Positions 34,876-45,609 of a stretch of 64,000 nt of DNA are shown piece after piece (the first letter of the stretch is position 1; each line of letters opens with the position of its first letter). A model generated the notes under the pieces. That model was not told the DNA's origin. It saw only the letters and a list, made by a program, of their open reading frames with translations, and did not search any database. Both the position numbers and the translations under genes were made by a program. The DNA is from Takakia lepidozioides (Eukaryota; Streptophyta; Takakiopsida; Takakiales; Takakiaceae): the NCBI GenBank assembly GCA_030704615.1, contig CM060731.1, forward strand, positions 72,646,756-72,710,755, given 5' to 3'.

Positions 34876-36165
34876 GTTATATTGTAGCACAGAAGGAGGA
34901 CTAAAAAGATTTGCAACAATGGATCCATTCAGCTTGGCCTCTGCCATGACCTTTGCAAAGACACAGAAAAGGCGATATTGCGATTCCCCGCCGTCGCAGA
35001 CCTGTTGGGGCATCACAATGCCGTCGCAAGGTGACCCCTGGAGGTCCAACCCCCTACATTTACAATATCTATGATTGCGGATTTGTCCGACGTAATGATT
35101 TTTGTTTTAGCTCTATTTTGTTTTGTGAATGCAAACCCCAGACCACTACATCCATGGAAAACATTGGACCAAACAAAAAAAAAAACAAAAAAAAACAAAG
35201 AGTTTCTTTCACTCACTATTGCGGAACTCTCTATGGAGAGTGCATGAAGTTGAAAAGAACTCAACTTGGGAGTGCAAATGAGGGAAGAAAATATGGTTTT
35301 CAGTCCAAATGATTTTTATTCACTCCCAAAATTTGCACACGCATTGCAAACGCTGTCATTAAGCATATGGCTTGGGAACAGAATAAAACAAAATCATGTG
35401 CATGTGCAAAAAAACATCATCCCACCTGAGGGGATGAGGAGGAAGATGTGGTGGCGGCCGTCAAGTTTGCTGGGATCGGCATCAATGGTGGTAAAAAGAA
35501 CTCTGGCCCTGTTATACAGCAAGAGAGAAGGAGCACTATAAAGATTGGAAGAAGGGGATCAATTGACCCTGGCCTCAGCCATGACCTTTGCAAAGAGACA
35601 CTAAACAGGGCCTCTCTGCGACTCCCGGACGTCGCAGGCCCGTCGCATTACTGCTGACGGGCGACTTCTAGCAGTCGCAAACCCCACGAGGTGGCGTGCC
35701 CTCGCTACGTGGCGGCCAAGGGGGAAATGGCATCATTGCGACTCCCCAACGTCACGGCCCTGTAGGAGCGTCGCCCCAACAGACATATGACTGCGGGGAA
35801 TTGCAACCTCGCCATTGTGGCATTGCGGCGACGTCTGGACGTCGCAAAACCTAGCACGACCTGACTCGGCCCTCCCCACGCGCCTAAGTGTGTGGGGGTG
35901 TTCCCGACAATCGCAGCCTTGCGGGAGCGTCGTAGAGGGTAAGTGCGACGTCCGGGCGTCGCAACCCTCAGCTCGCTGGCGGGTCATCCCCAACAACAAC
36001 GACATGGCGGAATCGCAAGCAGGCGAAGCGTCACCGGAGCGGTGCGGCGGCGACAGGCCGACGTCGCAATTTCCGGGCCGGGCGCCTACGCGACGCTGCA
36101 GTCGCAGGAGGGTCGTCGCGTCTGGCGCACCCGAGGTCTCGGCGTCGCTAACCCCCCCTAAACGT
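34876..36165. repeat. CpG-rich region with duplicated block and GTCGCA motifs
   Basis: A block of about 135 bp at 34876-35010 recurs imperfectly at 35510-35645 (shared GCCATGACCTTTGCAAAGA and GACGTCGCAGGCC wording). From 35570 to 36165 the sequence is GC- and CpG-rich, packed with GTCGCA and its complement TGCGAC in both orientations. It lies next to the CACTA transposase and could be its subterminal repeat region, but no CACTA terminus was found. On the right it meets a truncated LTR. Confidence 0.6.
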
Positions 36166-36546
36166 AGTAGTGAGTACTGGGACTGGGAACAAGAATAGCT
36201 CGAACTTGTGTTGGCGAGATTGAAGAGTGTCCAGTCTCGCCTCCCATATATACTGGCTACTAGGAAGTTCCCTAAGAAGCTTCCCCAATGGAGGTTTCTT
36301 GATGGAGAAGTTTCTTTAAACAAATGAGGTATCTTGATGGAGAAGTTTCCTCAAAATGAAGCTTCTTGAGCAGTTTCCCAAGTTATTCTCGATAATTTGG
36401 TATACTCCCGGTAACTTGGTAATTAATGATAACTTATGGTAAATCATGGTAGATCATGATAAATCACAGTAATTTTCGATAAAATGGTAATTTGGTAACT
36501 TCTGATATTTACTCCTGGTAAGTTCATCTGGGCTATGTCCGTGACA
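36166..36546 (-). repeat. Truncated LTR of the outer chromovirus family
   Basis: Reverse complement of the LTR at 46178: it begins TGTCACGGACATAGCCCAGA at 36546 and includes the CTCGCCTCCCATATATACTGG TATA region near 36240 on the plus strand. Homology ends at about 36166, against the CpG-rich block. It interrupts the copia element directly after its protease region. Confidence 0.85.
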
Positions 36547-37811
36547 ATGCCTATAAGATAAAGTCTCCCAGCTTGTGGACAATGAAATATTATTTTCTTA
36601 CCAGTGGGAGTAGAGTTACGATAGTACAGCGACCTGAAGAAAATTGTACTCTTTCCCTTACTTGTAAGTTGACCCACAGAAAGCAAATTCTTGGCCAAAG
36701 CTGGGACATATAAGACATCATCTATAATGGTCACTTGACCAGTAGACACCTTGACAGAAATAGTCCCAATGCCTGTAGCTTGATGCTGACCATCATCACC
36801 CATGTATATAGTATGAGGTTTTGGTAATGACTCATAGATTTGAAACCACCTTTGTCTAGTTGTCATATGTTGGGTGGCTCCTGGATCTAAGTACCAAGTC
36901 TCATGAAAGTCTTGACTATTGTCAGAGACTGGAGTAAAGAGATGCAATGGTTATGGATCGGAGGTAGCAATATTGGCTTGTGGTCGATATGCATGGGGTT
37001 TATTCACACCATTTGCTCTATTTTTCAGCCGTTTCCGGCATTCAGGGGCTTTGTGGTTTGTATGCCGCAATAACGGCATACCACTGTTGTTTTGTCCCAA
37101 GATTGGGAAGACCCAAGTCCAGTTTTGGGAAGGGAGCTTGAGCCTTCAGCGGATGAGGGTCTACTGGATACGTCGTCGCTTGATGGGCTGATTTTTAACA
37201 TTAAAGACAGCTGATTTAGGATCAGTATCAGCTTTAATCATCCCTTCTTGGAGCATGTTGGCAACTAGGTCTGCCAAAGTTAAATTTGGCAAATTACCGT
37301 GAGTTGAAACAAATAAGCGCCAAGAAGAGGGAAGGGCTGAAAGCAAAAACATAATTTGCTGGTCTTTAGTAATTTGTAGACCTTCAATGGCAGCCTCATC
37401 AAGTGTGCCTTCCCATTCTTCCATAAACTCGGTGACAGACTGTGATTCGGAGAGGGTTAGATTTATGATTCGCTTCTGTATTGCGACTTGAGAAGCTTTA
37501 TTCGTATGTTGGTAGGTTGCCTTGAGCTTATCCCATACCTCCTTTGCGGTGGTAAGAACTCTCACCCACTGGATTTGACGGTCTCCATAGTGCAAGATGG
37601 TGTTGGCACGAGCCTTGCCATCTGGCACTTTCCAAGCGGCTTGTAAAGTTGCATCTGCAGCACCCGGGTCAGGATCGCTTCCAGAAACAACTTGCCACAA
37701 TGCGGATCGCATTTGTAGCATCTCCAACTTAATGATCCAAACTGAGTAATTGACGCTGGTCAACTTCTCAATTTGATAAGCTCATGGAGGTGAACTTGAG
37801 GAAGCAGCCAT
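36547..37811 (-). pseudogene. Ty1/copia gag and protease
   Basis: Minus strand. Gag (37811 to 37161) has LTSVNYSVWIIKLEML near the start, KARANTILHYGDRQIQWV, TTAKEVWDKLKATYQ and FLLSALPSSWRLF, typical UBN2-type copia gag. A TGA stop follows eight to nine codons after the candidate ATG. A frame break at about 37160-36950 covers the expected zinc knuckle. The protease region (36947-36547) has FHETWYLDPGATQHMT with glycine-proline variation around the catalytic aspartate, and LYVPALAKNLLSVGQL. It is cut by the LTR at 36546. A canonical primer-binding site lies upstream at 37896. Confidence 0.88.
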
Positions 37812-37884
37812 GAGAGACCTTCTGGTCTATGGCAGAGCGTACGCCCTTGCTTATACAGTTTCAGTTGCTATCTTTTACAATCAC

Positions 37885-37896
37885 GCTCTGATACCA
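37885..37896 (-). promoter_or_regulatory. Primer-binding site for initiator tRNA-Met (copia)
   Basis: The minus strand reads TGGTATCAGAGC, complementary to the 3' end of plant initiator tRNA-Met. It directly follows ...TTCTACA, the likely LTR end, and lies 74 bp before the gag ATG. This fixes the 5' end of the copia element. Confidence 0.9.
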
Positions 37897-38024
37897 TGTA
37901 GAATTATGTCACAGGCTCATTGAAGCAATGCAAGAGAGAGAGTAAATTCTCTACATGTTAATATATTTAAAAATGAGAGTGAGAGAACATTAAAGGTTCT
38001 CCCTAAAGGCACAATAGTCAACAG
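37897..38024 (-). repeat. Copia 5' LTR, right border not resolved
   Basis: Directly upstream of the primer-binding site on the minus strand and ending ...TCTACA. The outer border is not clear because LINE fragments follow at about 38030. Confidence 0.5.
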
Positions 38025-38700
38025 TCATAACCCTAAATATAGGCACAACTGTCTAACTATGCACCATACCACCAATTGAATACACAGTCTAGAATATCCA
38101 TGAACAGGTGCAATGCTTGGTGATGATGAATGAGGTTTGTTAGAGGATGTTGATGAAATCTCTCCAACAAAGAGTACTCCAGTTAGAGTAGAAATGAAAC
38201 ACTTTAGTCCAAATCCTCCTAGCTCTAGGACATAGGAACGAGCAATGCTCAATCGTTTCATGCCCTCCATTATATAGAGTACAGTCAGGATTAGCTTCGT
38301 CAATGGCTGTTTTGACCGGGAGTATCCTTTCCATTCCCCTTTTTTCGATTACTCGGTCAAATTGGGCTACTCTCTCTTATGTCCCCCTCAATCCTTCACT
38401 AGAAAGTGACAGCATAAGTGGACTGCTAGCTTCCACGACCAAGAAGCCCGGAACCTTGTTTGGAAGGACATATGGATGAAAGACCGCTCTGCGAAGGTGT
38501 CTGCCTTCTTATGGAAGATTGCGCATAGGATACTCCAGTTGCTAGACGTCTTTTTTAGTAGATTGACTGAATGGCTGATGCAGGATTCTGATAAGGTAGT
38601 GAGTCAGGCCCTCATGCAAAATATATGGGAGGTGCAATATCTTGGAGGTTGGAAACAACAACCACCAAATAGGTGTGGAGTATTGCTAACAGGCCAGGCT
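38025..38700. pseudogene. LINE zf-RVT fragments in opposite orientations
   Basis: Minus strand 38334-38140 encodes ERILPVKTAIDEANPDCTLY and HETIEHCSFLCPRARRIWTK, a LINE C-terminal zinc finger. Plus strand 38440-38600 encodes LVWKDIWMKDRSAKVSAFLW followed by KIAHRIL, the sequence that normally comes just before it. The two pieces point away from each other, so an old LINE has been rearranged here. Confidence 0.7.
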
Positions 38701-39462
38701 TGGCGGAAGTGAGTTGGGTTTACCCAAGACCTGCTAGCATTCTGTGTGTCCGATTGTGACATCCAAACAACCTTGGGCATGAAGGGCACTACTAAACTTT
38801 TCATGGTCAACCTGATGATAGCGTACTTCTATCATTGTCTTTGTCATGGACGTGGGATATTGTTAGCATGGCCTGTGCTCATCTAATCCCGAGTTGTCAT
38901 AATGGTTGGTCTGGATGCCAGGGTATATGCACATTCCACATACTGATAAGTATTGAGGTTTACAATCAATTGGACACAGTTCACCATCCACCCTGGTAGT
39001 GCAACCGCCTGTGTTGACAGGGTAATGATGTATGGCAGGGCAACTACTTGTATCAGGACAAAACAGTCTTTTGAGACCAGATCACAATCTATATGAGAGC
39101 TTCTGGAGAATAAGGGTCTCAGGTAAAACTCCCAGAGGACAACTCAAAGTCTAGTTTATGGTAAAGTACACTGCTGCATAGTGGTGGATCCTAACCTCAG
39201 GAGCACTCTCTGACTAGCTCAAAGAAGCTAAGCATTATCGACTACCTACTTGTACAAGTTACATGCGATTTCAGTGCTGATGTCAACTGCATGAAACTCC
39301 AGGCTAGAGAAGGAGACGAGCTTGAATAGAAACTTCTGCTACTCACATAAGTAGATATCACGGACCCCTCAGAAAATTATCCTCTCACCAGTAAAAACAA
39401 AACAATCCTTATCCTTGCCGCTTGCTCCGTGCAGGCTTCTTTTCAGTTACAATAACCCCAGA
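38701..39462. other. No gene recognised
   Basis: Left of the carboxypeptidase stop codon; the right part is probably its 3' untranslated region. No other feature seen. Confidence 0.4.
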
Positions 39463-41014
39463 TCATAGGGTACCAAGTTTGCCAGAGATCCAGGCCTCAA
39501 TCATCCTCTGAGAGCGGAGGTTTTGGTCAGAGGGGACCAAGTGTCCAGCCCCAACTATCACCACATGGCTCAATGTCTTGTGTGTGCGCACATACCCGGC
39601 CAAGACACCCTCCTCGTTCCAGACCTTCCTTCCAGAATCACAAAAAGATGGGGTGCCTTCCCAGGAGAGAGTGGCTATCCATTCTTCATTGGATGCAACT
39701 CCATCTTGGAGATCGAATTGACCCTGGTACAAGAGCACCGGTATCTGAGGCAGCACATACTCCAGCATCCACTTGCTGCTTTTCATGGTGTCATTTTGCA
39801 TCTTGTCCTCCACCACATTGCTACATGATTCCCAGATGATGTTTGGATCAGCTCTGAGTGCCTTCTTTACGACTTCACTATTAACAAACAGAGTAAGAAA
39901 GTCGGTGCCATCATCGGTTGTGTAGTAGTGCACACTCCTGCGGATGTCCAGCAAGGTGGCCAATCCTGTCACATTCTGAAGGGAGTCCAGCAGATTTTCC
40001 CTAGCTAAATGGGCTGCATACCACTCCTCATTCTCTACAAGTTCCACCACCTGTTGACACAACAGTCAGATATATTTCAGTGGTGATGGACCATGGTCAG
40101 GCAAGTAATCCACAGGGGATCAGCTGCTCAGTGTTGCTTCAAGGCATGATGATCGTCTGAGGGGCCCCAATCTAGCTGCCACTAGTCAATTGATGCTGCT
40201 CTTGCACTCGCAGCCAATTCAATTCAAAGACAATTGAAGCAGAATTGGTTTTGAGTACCTGGTGAGCAAGTATATCGAACGACAATTTCTGCTGAGAATT
40301 AATCAGTCCCATGTAGTATGCAGTGGCAGCGTGCACCTGCACTTGCACAAGCGGATGAGTGAGGCCATTCCCGATGGCCAGGCCCTTCAATTCGAAGGGG
40401 GGTGGTGTGCGCTTGGCCAAAATGTGGCTGGCCTTTTCCATGCGCTTCAAAATATAGAATCCCAATGCTGGTACATACTTGCCCGCATAGCTCTCCCCAG
40501 CAATATACAAGGGACGCAATTCATATAGCGTGTTCCCTTTGAAGAAAACCCTGAGCGCCCGGTACAAATCCCGAGCTACATGGTGTTCATCGGATGGAAT
40601 TTCGTCAGGGGTGCCACCAATGCTGAAGCCCGTTCCCACAGGATTATCCAAAAACAGCAGGCCATACAGCCGATTCCATGGAGCTGCATTGCGATGTAGC
40701 TGCAGGTCTGCTTCCACTCTCCATGGCCCCAACTCGTAGAAATTCCCAATCATACCGGAGCATCCAGGGCCCCCCTGTAACCAAAGAATAATGGGGGTAT
40801 TGGAGAGCTCATCTGCGGGGGAAATGGCTTCATAGTAGGCATAGAAGAGACGCGCCCCGCTGCTGCTGTTCACAGCCAGGTAGCCCGACGCTGTGGGTAT
40901 CGCCTCTTCTGGAAATGGGTCCTCTGCCCCTGCCCATCCCTGCACAGCCAGCAGCAGGCCCAGCAAAGCCAGCAACCACTCTGCCATCTCCTTGAGCTCC
41001 TCAAGCTTGAACAC
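39463..41014 (-). CDS. Serine carboxypeptidase-like protein (peptidase S10, SCPL50/51 type)
   Basis: Two exons, 41014-40259 and 40050-39463, separated by a 208-bp intron (CAG/GTACTC donor, CAACAG acceptor, phase 0), give 447 residues. The catalytic triad is visible: Ser175 in GESYAGKY, Asp365 in YQGQFDLQDG, His422 in GAGHLVPSDQ. The oxyanion region WLQGGPGCSGMIGNFYELGP is complete. The start at 41014 gives MFKLEELKEM before a hydrophobic segment; the second methionine (residue 10) would give a cleaner signal peptide (MAEWLLALLGLLLAVQGWAG), so 40987 is an equally good start. Wording is closest to plant SCPL50/51, secreted or vacuolar peptidases or acyltransferases; the substrate is unknown. 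It is divergent from the PPR gene starting 392 bp away, so the two may share a promoter region. Confidence 0.93.
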
Positions 41015-41405
41015 AGACCATAGCCATCACCATGCCTGCGGTTTCTGAATCCCAACTGCCACAGCAAAATTTTGAGAAAACATCCTGGAGTTTTACATGC
41101 TAAAAATATTTCTCGCTGTCATCCTTCTTCGAGGGCAAGTAATAGAAAAGGCCCGGGAGTTGAATGCGCCCTGGGCGGGTGTGCCTGCGTGGCCCGCCCC
41201 TCGCCCACCTAGGGATAGCAAAAAGGCTGTGTCGCAGAACTCCGGTCCGACCCCAAGCTCTTGTCAGTCGAATCTGGTGTAGCATTCTCCGTGCTGGAAG
41301 AGGAGGCATTGTTATGTATATTGTATGGTTGCACTGCATTTGATGCCCCATGACTCTCCAGAGTTCGTCTGACTGCATTTGTGAGCGAGGTCCTCCGCAC
41401 TGAGC

Positions 41406-43613
41406 ATGGTTCTGGACGCAGAATACAGTTTGTACAAGAGGTTGGGTTCTAGACTAGCTATTTGGTCATGCAGAGCACTGGAGTTTCTCGTCTGGAATAG
41501 GACCCTTTTGTTTGTTAGGAATCAGATTCATAGAAAGGGTATTAGCCGTGGCACTTTCAATACCAGCACCGCTTTCCCTGGAGGACGAAGGCAAGCAAAA
41601 GGGAGTGAGGTAACAGACACATGGGGAACTAATGATGTGAGTACATTGTGTAAGGAGGGGCCTAAACGAGAAATGCCTAAACGAGATGTGGTCTCATGGA
41701 CTGCGATGATTGCAGGATATGCACAACAAGGGAAAGGTGAAGAGGCATTCGAATGTTTCCGGCAAATGCAACGAGAAGGGGTGAAGCCAAACAAGGTCAC
41801 CTTCGGTAGCATTCTCAAAGCATGTGCCAGCCCTGCAGCTCTGGAACGGGGCAGGGGGGTCCATGCGGGCATCATCAAAGCTGGACTAGACTCAGATATC
41901 AGGGTTGCAAATGCACTTGTCAGCATGTATTGCAAGTGTGGGAGTGTGGTGGATGCACACAAGGTGTTTGGAAAAATGGGTGAAAGAGACGTCGTCTCAT
42001 GGACTGCTATGATTGCAGGATGGGCTGAGCATGGTCACGGTAAGGAGGCTTTCGATATTTTTTGGCAAATGCAGAAAGCGGGCGTTCAGCCAAACAAGAT
42101 CACCTTCATGAGCATCCTGACTGCGTGTGCCGGTCCAGCAGCTCTGACACAGGGTAAGCAGGTCCATGCCCACATCATCAAAGCCGGATTCGAATCAGAT
42201 GTTCGTGTGGGGAATGCCCTTGTCAGCATGTATGCCAAGTGCGGGAGTATTGTGGATGCACGGCAAGTTTTTGACACAATGCCTGAAAGGAACGTGGTCT
42301 CGTGGACTGCCCTCGTCAACATGTATTGCAAGTGCGGCAATGTCTTGCACGCTCGCCAACTGTTCAACAACATGCCCAATCGCAACGTGGTCTCATGGAA
42401 TGTGATGATTGCAGGCATGGTTCAGCATGGGGATGGTGAAGAGGCTTTTGAACTCTTTCGGCAAATGCAGCAAGAAGGCGTCAAGCCAGACAAGGTTACA
42501 TTTATGAGCATCCTCAGCAAATGTGCCAACCTAGCAGCCTTTGAAGAGGGCAAGCGCGTCCATACTCAAATCCACAACGCAGGACTTTCGTCAGATGTGT
42601 CTGTTGGAAATGCCCTTGTTGATATGTATGCCAAGTGCGGGAGTGTTGTGGATGCTCGGCAGGTATTCAACAAAATTCTGAACCGGGATGTGATCTCATG
42701 GACTGCAATGATTATCGGATATGCCCAGCATGGGCTTGGTGAAGAGGCTCTCCGCCTTTTTGAACAGATGCAACACGAAGGGGTGAAACCTGACAAGGTC
42801 ACATTTGTTGGTGTTCTTTCAGCTTGCAGCCATGTGGGCCTGGTGCATGAAGGTCGTCGTTACTTCAACTCCATGAATAGAGATTATGGCATCACCCCAA
42901 CTGCGGAGCACTATGGTTGCATGGTTGACCTGTTTGGACGTTCAGGGTGCTTGATTGAGGCAGAGAACTTCATAAGACAACTTCCAGTTGGACCAGGTCC
43001 CTCAGTGTGGGGGGCCTTGCTTGGTGCCTGCAGAATCCATGGCAATGTTGGGCTAGCAGAGCGTGCTGCAGAATGTGCTCTCAAGTTGGAACCACACAAT
43101 GCTGCAGTGTATGTGCTGCTATCTAATATTTATGCGGCAGCTGGTAGGTGGGAGAAAGTGGCGAAGGTGAGGAAAATGATGGAGGACAGAGGTGTGAAGA
43201 AAGAGCCGGGATACAGCTGGATTGAGGTCAAGAATAAGATCCACAAGTTTGTTGCAGAAGATAGATCACACCCACAAACCGAGGAGATTTACGATGAGTT
43301 GGAAAGATTGACTAAGAAGATGAAGGAGGCAGGATTTATGCCTGATACACGGTTCGTACTGCACGACTTAGAAGAGCACCTCAAGGAACAGCATCTCTGC
43401 CACCACAGCGAAAAGCTGGCCATTGCTTTTGGGCTCATCACCACCCCCCCAGGATCATCTATCTATGTAACTAAGAACCTCCGAGTATGCGGTGACTGCC
43501 ACACTGCCACAAAATTCATCTCGAAACTTTTCAACAGAGATATTGTTGCAAGGGACACCAGCCGATTTCATCACTTCAACAATGGAGTGTGTTCTTGTGG
43601 AGATCGGTGGTAA
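41406..43613 (+). CDS. PPR protein with E, E+ and DYW domains (organelle RNA editing factor)
   Basis: A single open frame of 735 residues starting at an ATG. Residues 1-95 hold no PPR repeat and are basic and hydrophobic, fitting an organelle transit peptide. About residues 95-500 are PLS repeats (RDVVSWTAMIAGYAQQGKGE, NALVSMYCKCGSVVDAHKVF, VTFMSILTACAGPAALTQGK). Then come E (LGACRIHGNVGLAERAAECA), E+ (GVKKEPGYSWIEVKNKIHKF) and the DYW deaminase: His667-Ser-Glu669, CGDCH, HHFNNGVCSC and the last residues GDRW. The usual terminal tyrosine is arginine. The zinc ligands and the glutamate are present, so C-to-U editing activity is plausible. It has no introns in the frame. It is divergent from the carboxypeptidase at 41014. 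Confidence 0.95.
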   Translation: MVLDAEYSLYKRLGSRLAIWSCRALEFLVWNRTLLFVRNQIHRKGISRGTFNTSTAFPGGRRQAKGSEVTDTWGTNDVSTLCKEGPKREMPKRDVVSWTAMIAGYAQQGKGEEAFECFRQMQREGVKPNKVTFGSILKACASPAALERGRGVHAGIIKAGLDSDIRVANALVSMYCKCGSVVDAHKVFGKMGERDVVSWTAMIAGWAEHGHGKEAFDIFWQMQKAGVQPNKITFMSILTACAGPAALTQGKQVHAHIIKAGFESDVRVGNALVSMYAKCGSIVDARQVFDTMPERNVVSWTALVNMYCKCGNVLHARQLFNNMPNRNVVSWNVMIAGMVQHGDGEEAFELFRQMQQEGVKPDKVTFMSILSKCANLAAFEEGKRVHTQIHNAGLSSDVSVGNALVDMYAKCGSVVDARQVFNKILNRDVISWTAMIIGYAQHGLGEEALRLFEQMQHEGVKPDKVTFVGVLSACSHVGLVHEGRRYFNSMNRDYGITPTAEHYGCMVDLFGRSGCLIEAENFIRQLPVGPGPSVWGALLGACRIHGNVGLAERAAECALKLEPHNAAVYVLLSNIYAAAGRWEKVAKVRKMMEDRGVKKEPGYSWIEVKNKIHKFVAEDRSHPQTEEIYDELERLTKKMKEAGFMPDTRFVLHDLEEHLKEQHLCHHSEKLAIAFGLITTPPGSSIYVTKNLRVCGDCHTATKFISKLFNRDIVARDTSRFHHFNNGVCSCGDRW

Positions 43614-45320
43614 TGGTAGGAATGAAGTGTCAAACATAAACTTGCCACAACTTGCCACCTACCTGTGAACAATGCCAGATGCAAGCTGCTCCAGCCCAAC
43701 TATGCAAATCCCTCAAGCTTTCCCCAGCATCTACAATCACATAAAAATGACGGAAAATAATCCCCGACGACAGCTAATTGAACTTTTTTCAAGGAACTTC
43801 TGCAATGCCAATTGGTGGGTATGTTTGAGCAACCACTTCACAGCAACCATGGCTTTTCATTGCCCACTTCTTCAATGGAAGCATTTGGGGACATGAGTAC
43901 TGCCATTAAAGAAGTAAAAATAGCCACCCAAGTCCAATCAAGCAGGCTGGGATAATTGAGTGTGCCATAACATATTGGACGGGACTTTCTATTAGCACAG
44001 AGTTGATACTGCACCCCTCAGCTGACGTCTCTCCTGACAGCAGGAAGAAGGGAGAAAGACCCACAGATTGGACAGATGAGATTTACAGCAGGTCAGGTGA
44101 GGGGTAGATGGAAAAGTGCCTTCTTAGGAGACCCTTCTGACTGTTAGCACATGACAACAAAACTGTTGTAATTGCTGCAGACACAAAGTAGAAATCACAA
44201 ACACCCTGTTGAAGATGCTAGTTGTTAGGGCTGCAGGTAGACAACCATGTTCGCAGTCTAGCTCCAAATCAAATGGCGGCGGGATTATAACACCTCACTG
44301 TCCGAAAGAGATGATACCTGAGAGGTAGACAAAAGCACCGGGAATTTTGCTACTGAGTTTCGACTGAACAAAAGAAATGAAACAGCTCCTACACATCTAT
44401 CTTTGCATAGGTAGTCTGCCAAGGATTCTGGACAAAAAGCACACAGTAATTCAGATGAGAGTGTCTGTGATTAAATTACCCTCCCTTCTCTTCTCCAAAA
44501 CAAAAGTAATGAAGTATGGTCTGCTTCGTAAAGACAATACTCGTATTAGCAAACAATACAAACTTTGAGCCAGATATAGAGGTTACCATGAACCTGTGCT
44601 TGCATAGTGCGATCTTTGGACATGCTGCTATCTGATTTAAGCTGTTTTGGTGTGTGGTGTGTTTTGATATACACTCTCACGAGGACAAACAGTTCAGGAG
44701 TCCATCTGATGAACACATGAGGTAGATTGAAACATGTTGAGCAATATACAACGGTAACTTGATATAGATGCATTGTTGTAGCTAGAAAGAGCACTCCTGC
44801 CCATTATCTCTATCTATTGCATATCCACTGGCGGTACCTCAGGGATGAAACGTTCTCCGAAAAGGTGGCAGTATGATCTTGAGCGATTTCACTATCCCCA
44901 TGCCCTTGCCATAAGGAAGGCATCCGTAGCAGGGAGCCAGATATTGCTGTGACATGACATGTGAGGATTACATTCTCAATGATAGTGCACCGCGAGACTT
45001 GCAGATCGTTGTTTGTGGTATCCTTTAGAGATGACGGCTTTCAAATGCCCTAACGGATCCATATGGAATTAACAGCAACTCAAAGCACTGGAAAATCGTC
45101 AAATTGCATGGGACATTTGTAGCAACAGTTGACACTGCTCTGAGGGTTCTTCAGACCTGCTGGCCTGAGATATGTGAGGACTGGGACTCTGAATACCAAG
45201 CTCACTGATACTACCGTCAGAAATGCTGTGGGAAAGATACTGAAGCCAAACCCAGACCTGGAAAGTATGATTGAGAGAGAGTGCTCGCTAAAAGGGGGGG
45301 GGGAGTGAATGACTGCTTTT
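43614..45320. other. No gene recognised
   Basis: 3' flank of the PPR gene followed by unassigned DNA. Short frames only; nothing supported. Confidence 0.4.
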
Positions 45321-45342
45321 TTTCCGTACTGGATGAGGCTTT

Positions 45343-45609
45343 CTCTTAAGGGATGACGAATTACCTGTTAGGATGAAAAACCGCTGCCCTGGATGATGGA
45401 TACTAATTATCATCCTGCTGATGGACCTCATCCAAATAAATGAACCTATTTTTTTTTTCATCTGGACCGGATGAAAAAAGCAGCTTACGATGGCCATGGA
45501 GATTTTTCTAATTATCCTTAATTATTGCTAATTAAGGAGTGAAACCCTAACTCCTACCCTATAAACCTAGCTAACGGATGACATCCGTCCGGTTCTTAAG
45601 AGAAAGGGT
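45343..45609. repeat. Possible foldback or MITE-like element
   Basis: The ends carry CTTTCTCTTAAG at 45343 and its reverse complement CTTAAGAGAAAG ending near 45608. The body is AT-rich with several GGATGAAAAA words, some of which recur near 24365. No clear target duplication was found. Confidence 0.35.

Noticed and set aside
34876-36165. CRISPR-like or satellite array of GTCGCA repeats
   Set aside because: The words are short, irregularly spaced and in both orientations; there is no constant repeat-spacer pattern.
35733-36323. 196-residue minus-strand open frame
   Set aside because: It crosses from the CpG-rich repeat block into an LTR fragment and resembles no protein; CpG-rich DNA has few stops by composition.
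28926-36546. A single transposon bounded by the LTRs at 28926 and 36546
   Set aside because: The two LTR fragments belong to different families, are in opposite orientation and share no target duplication.
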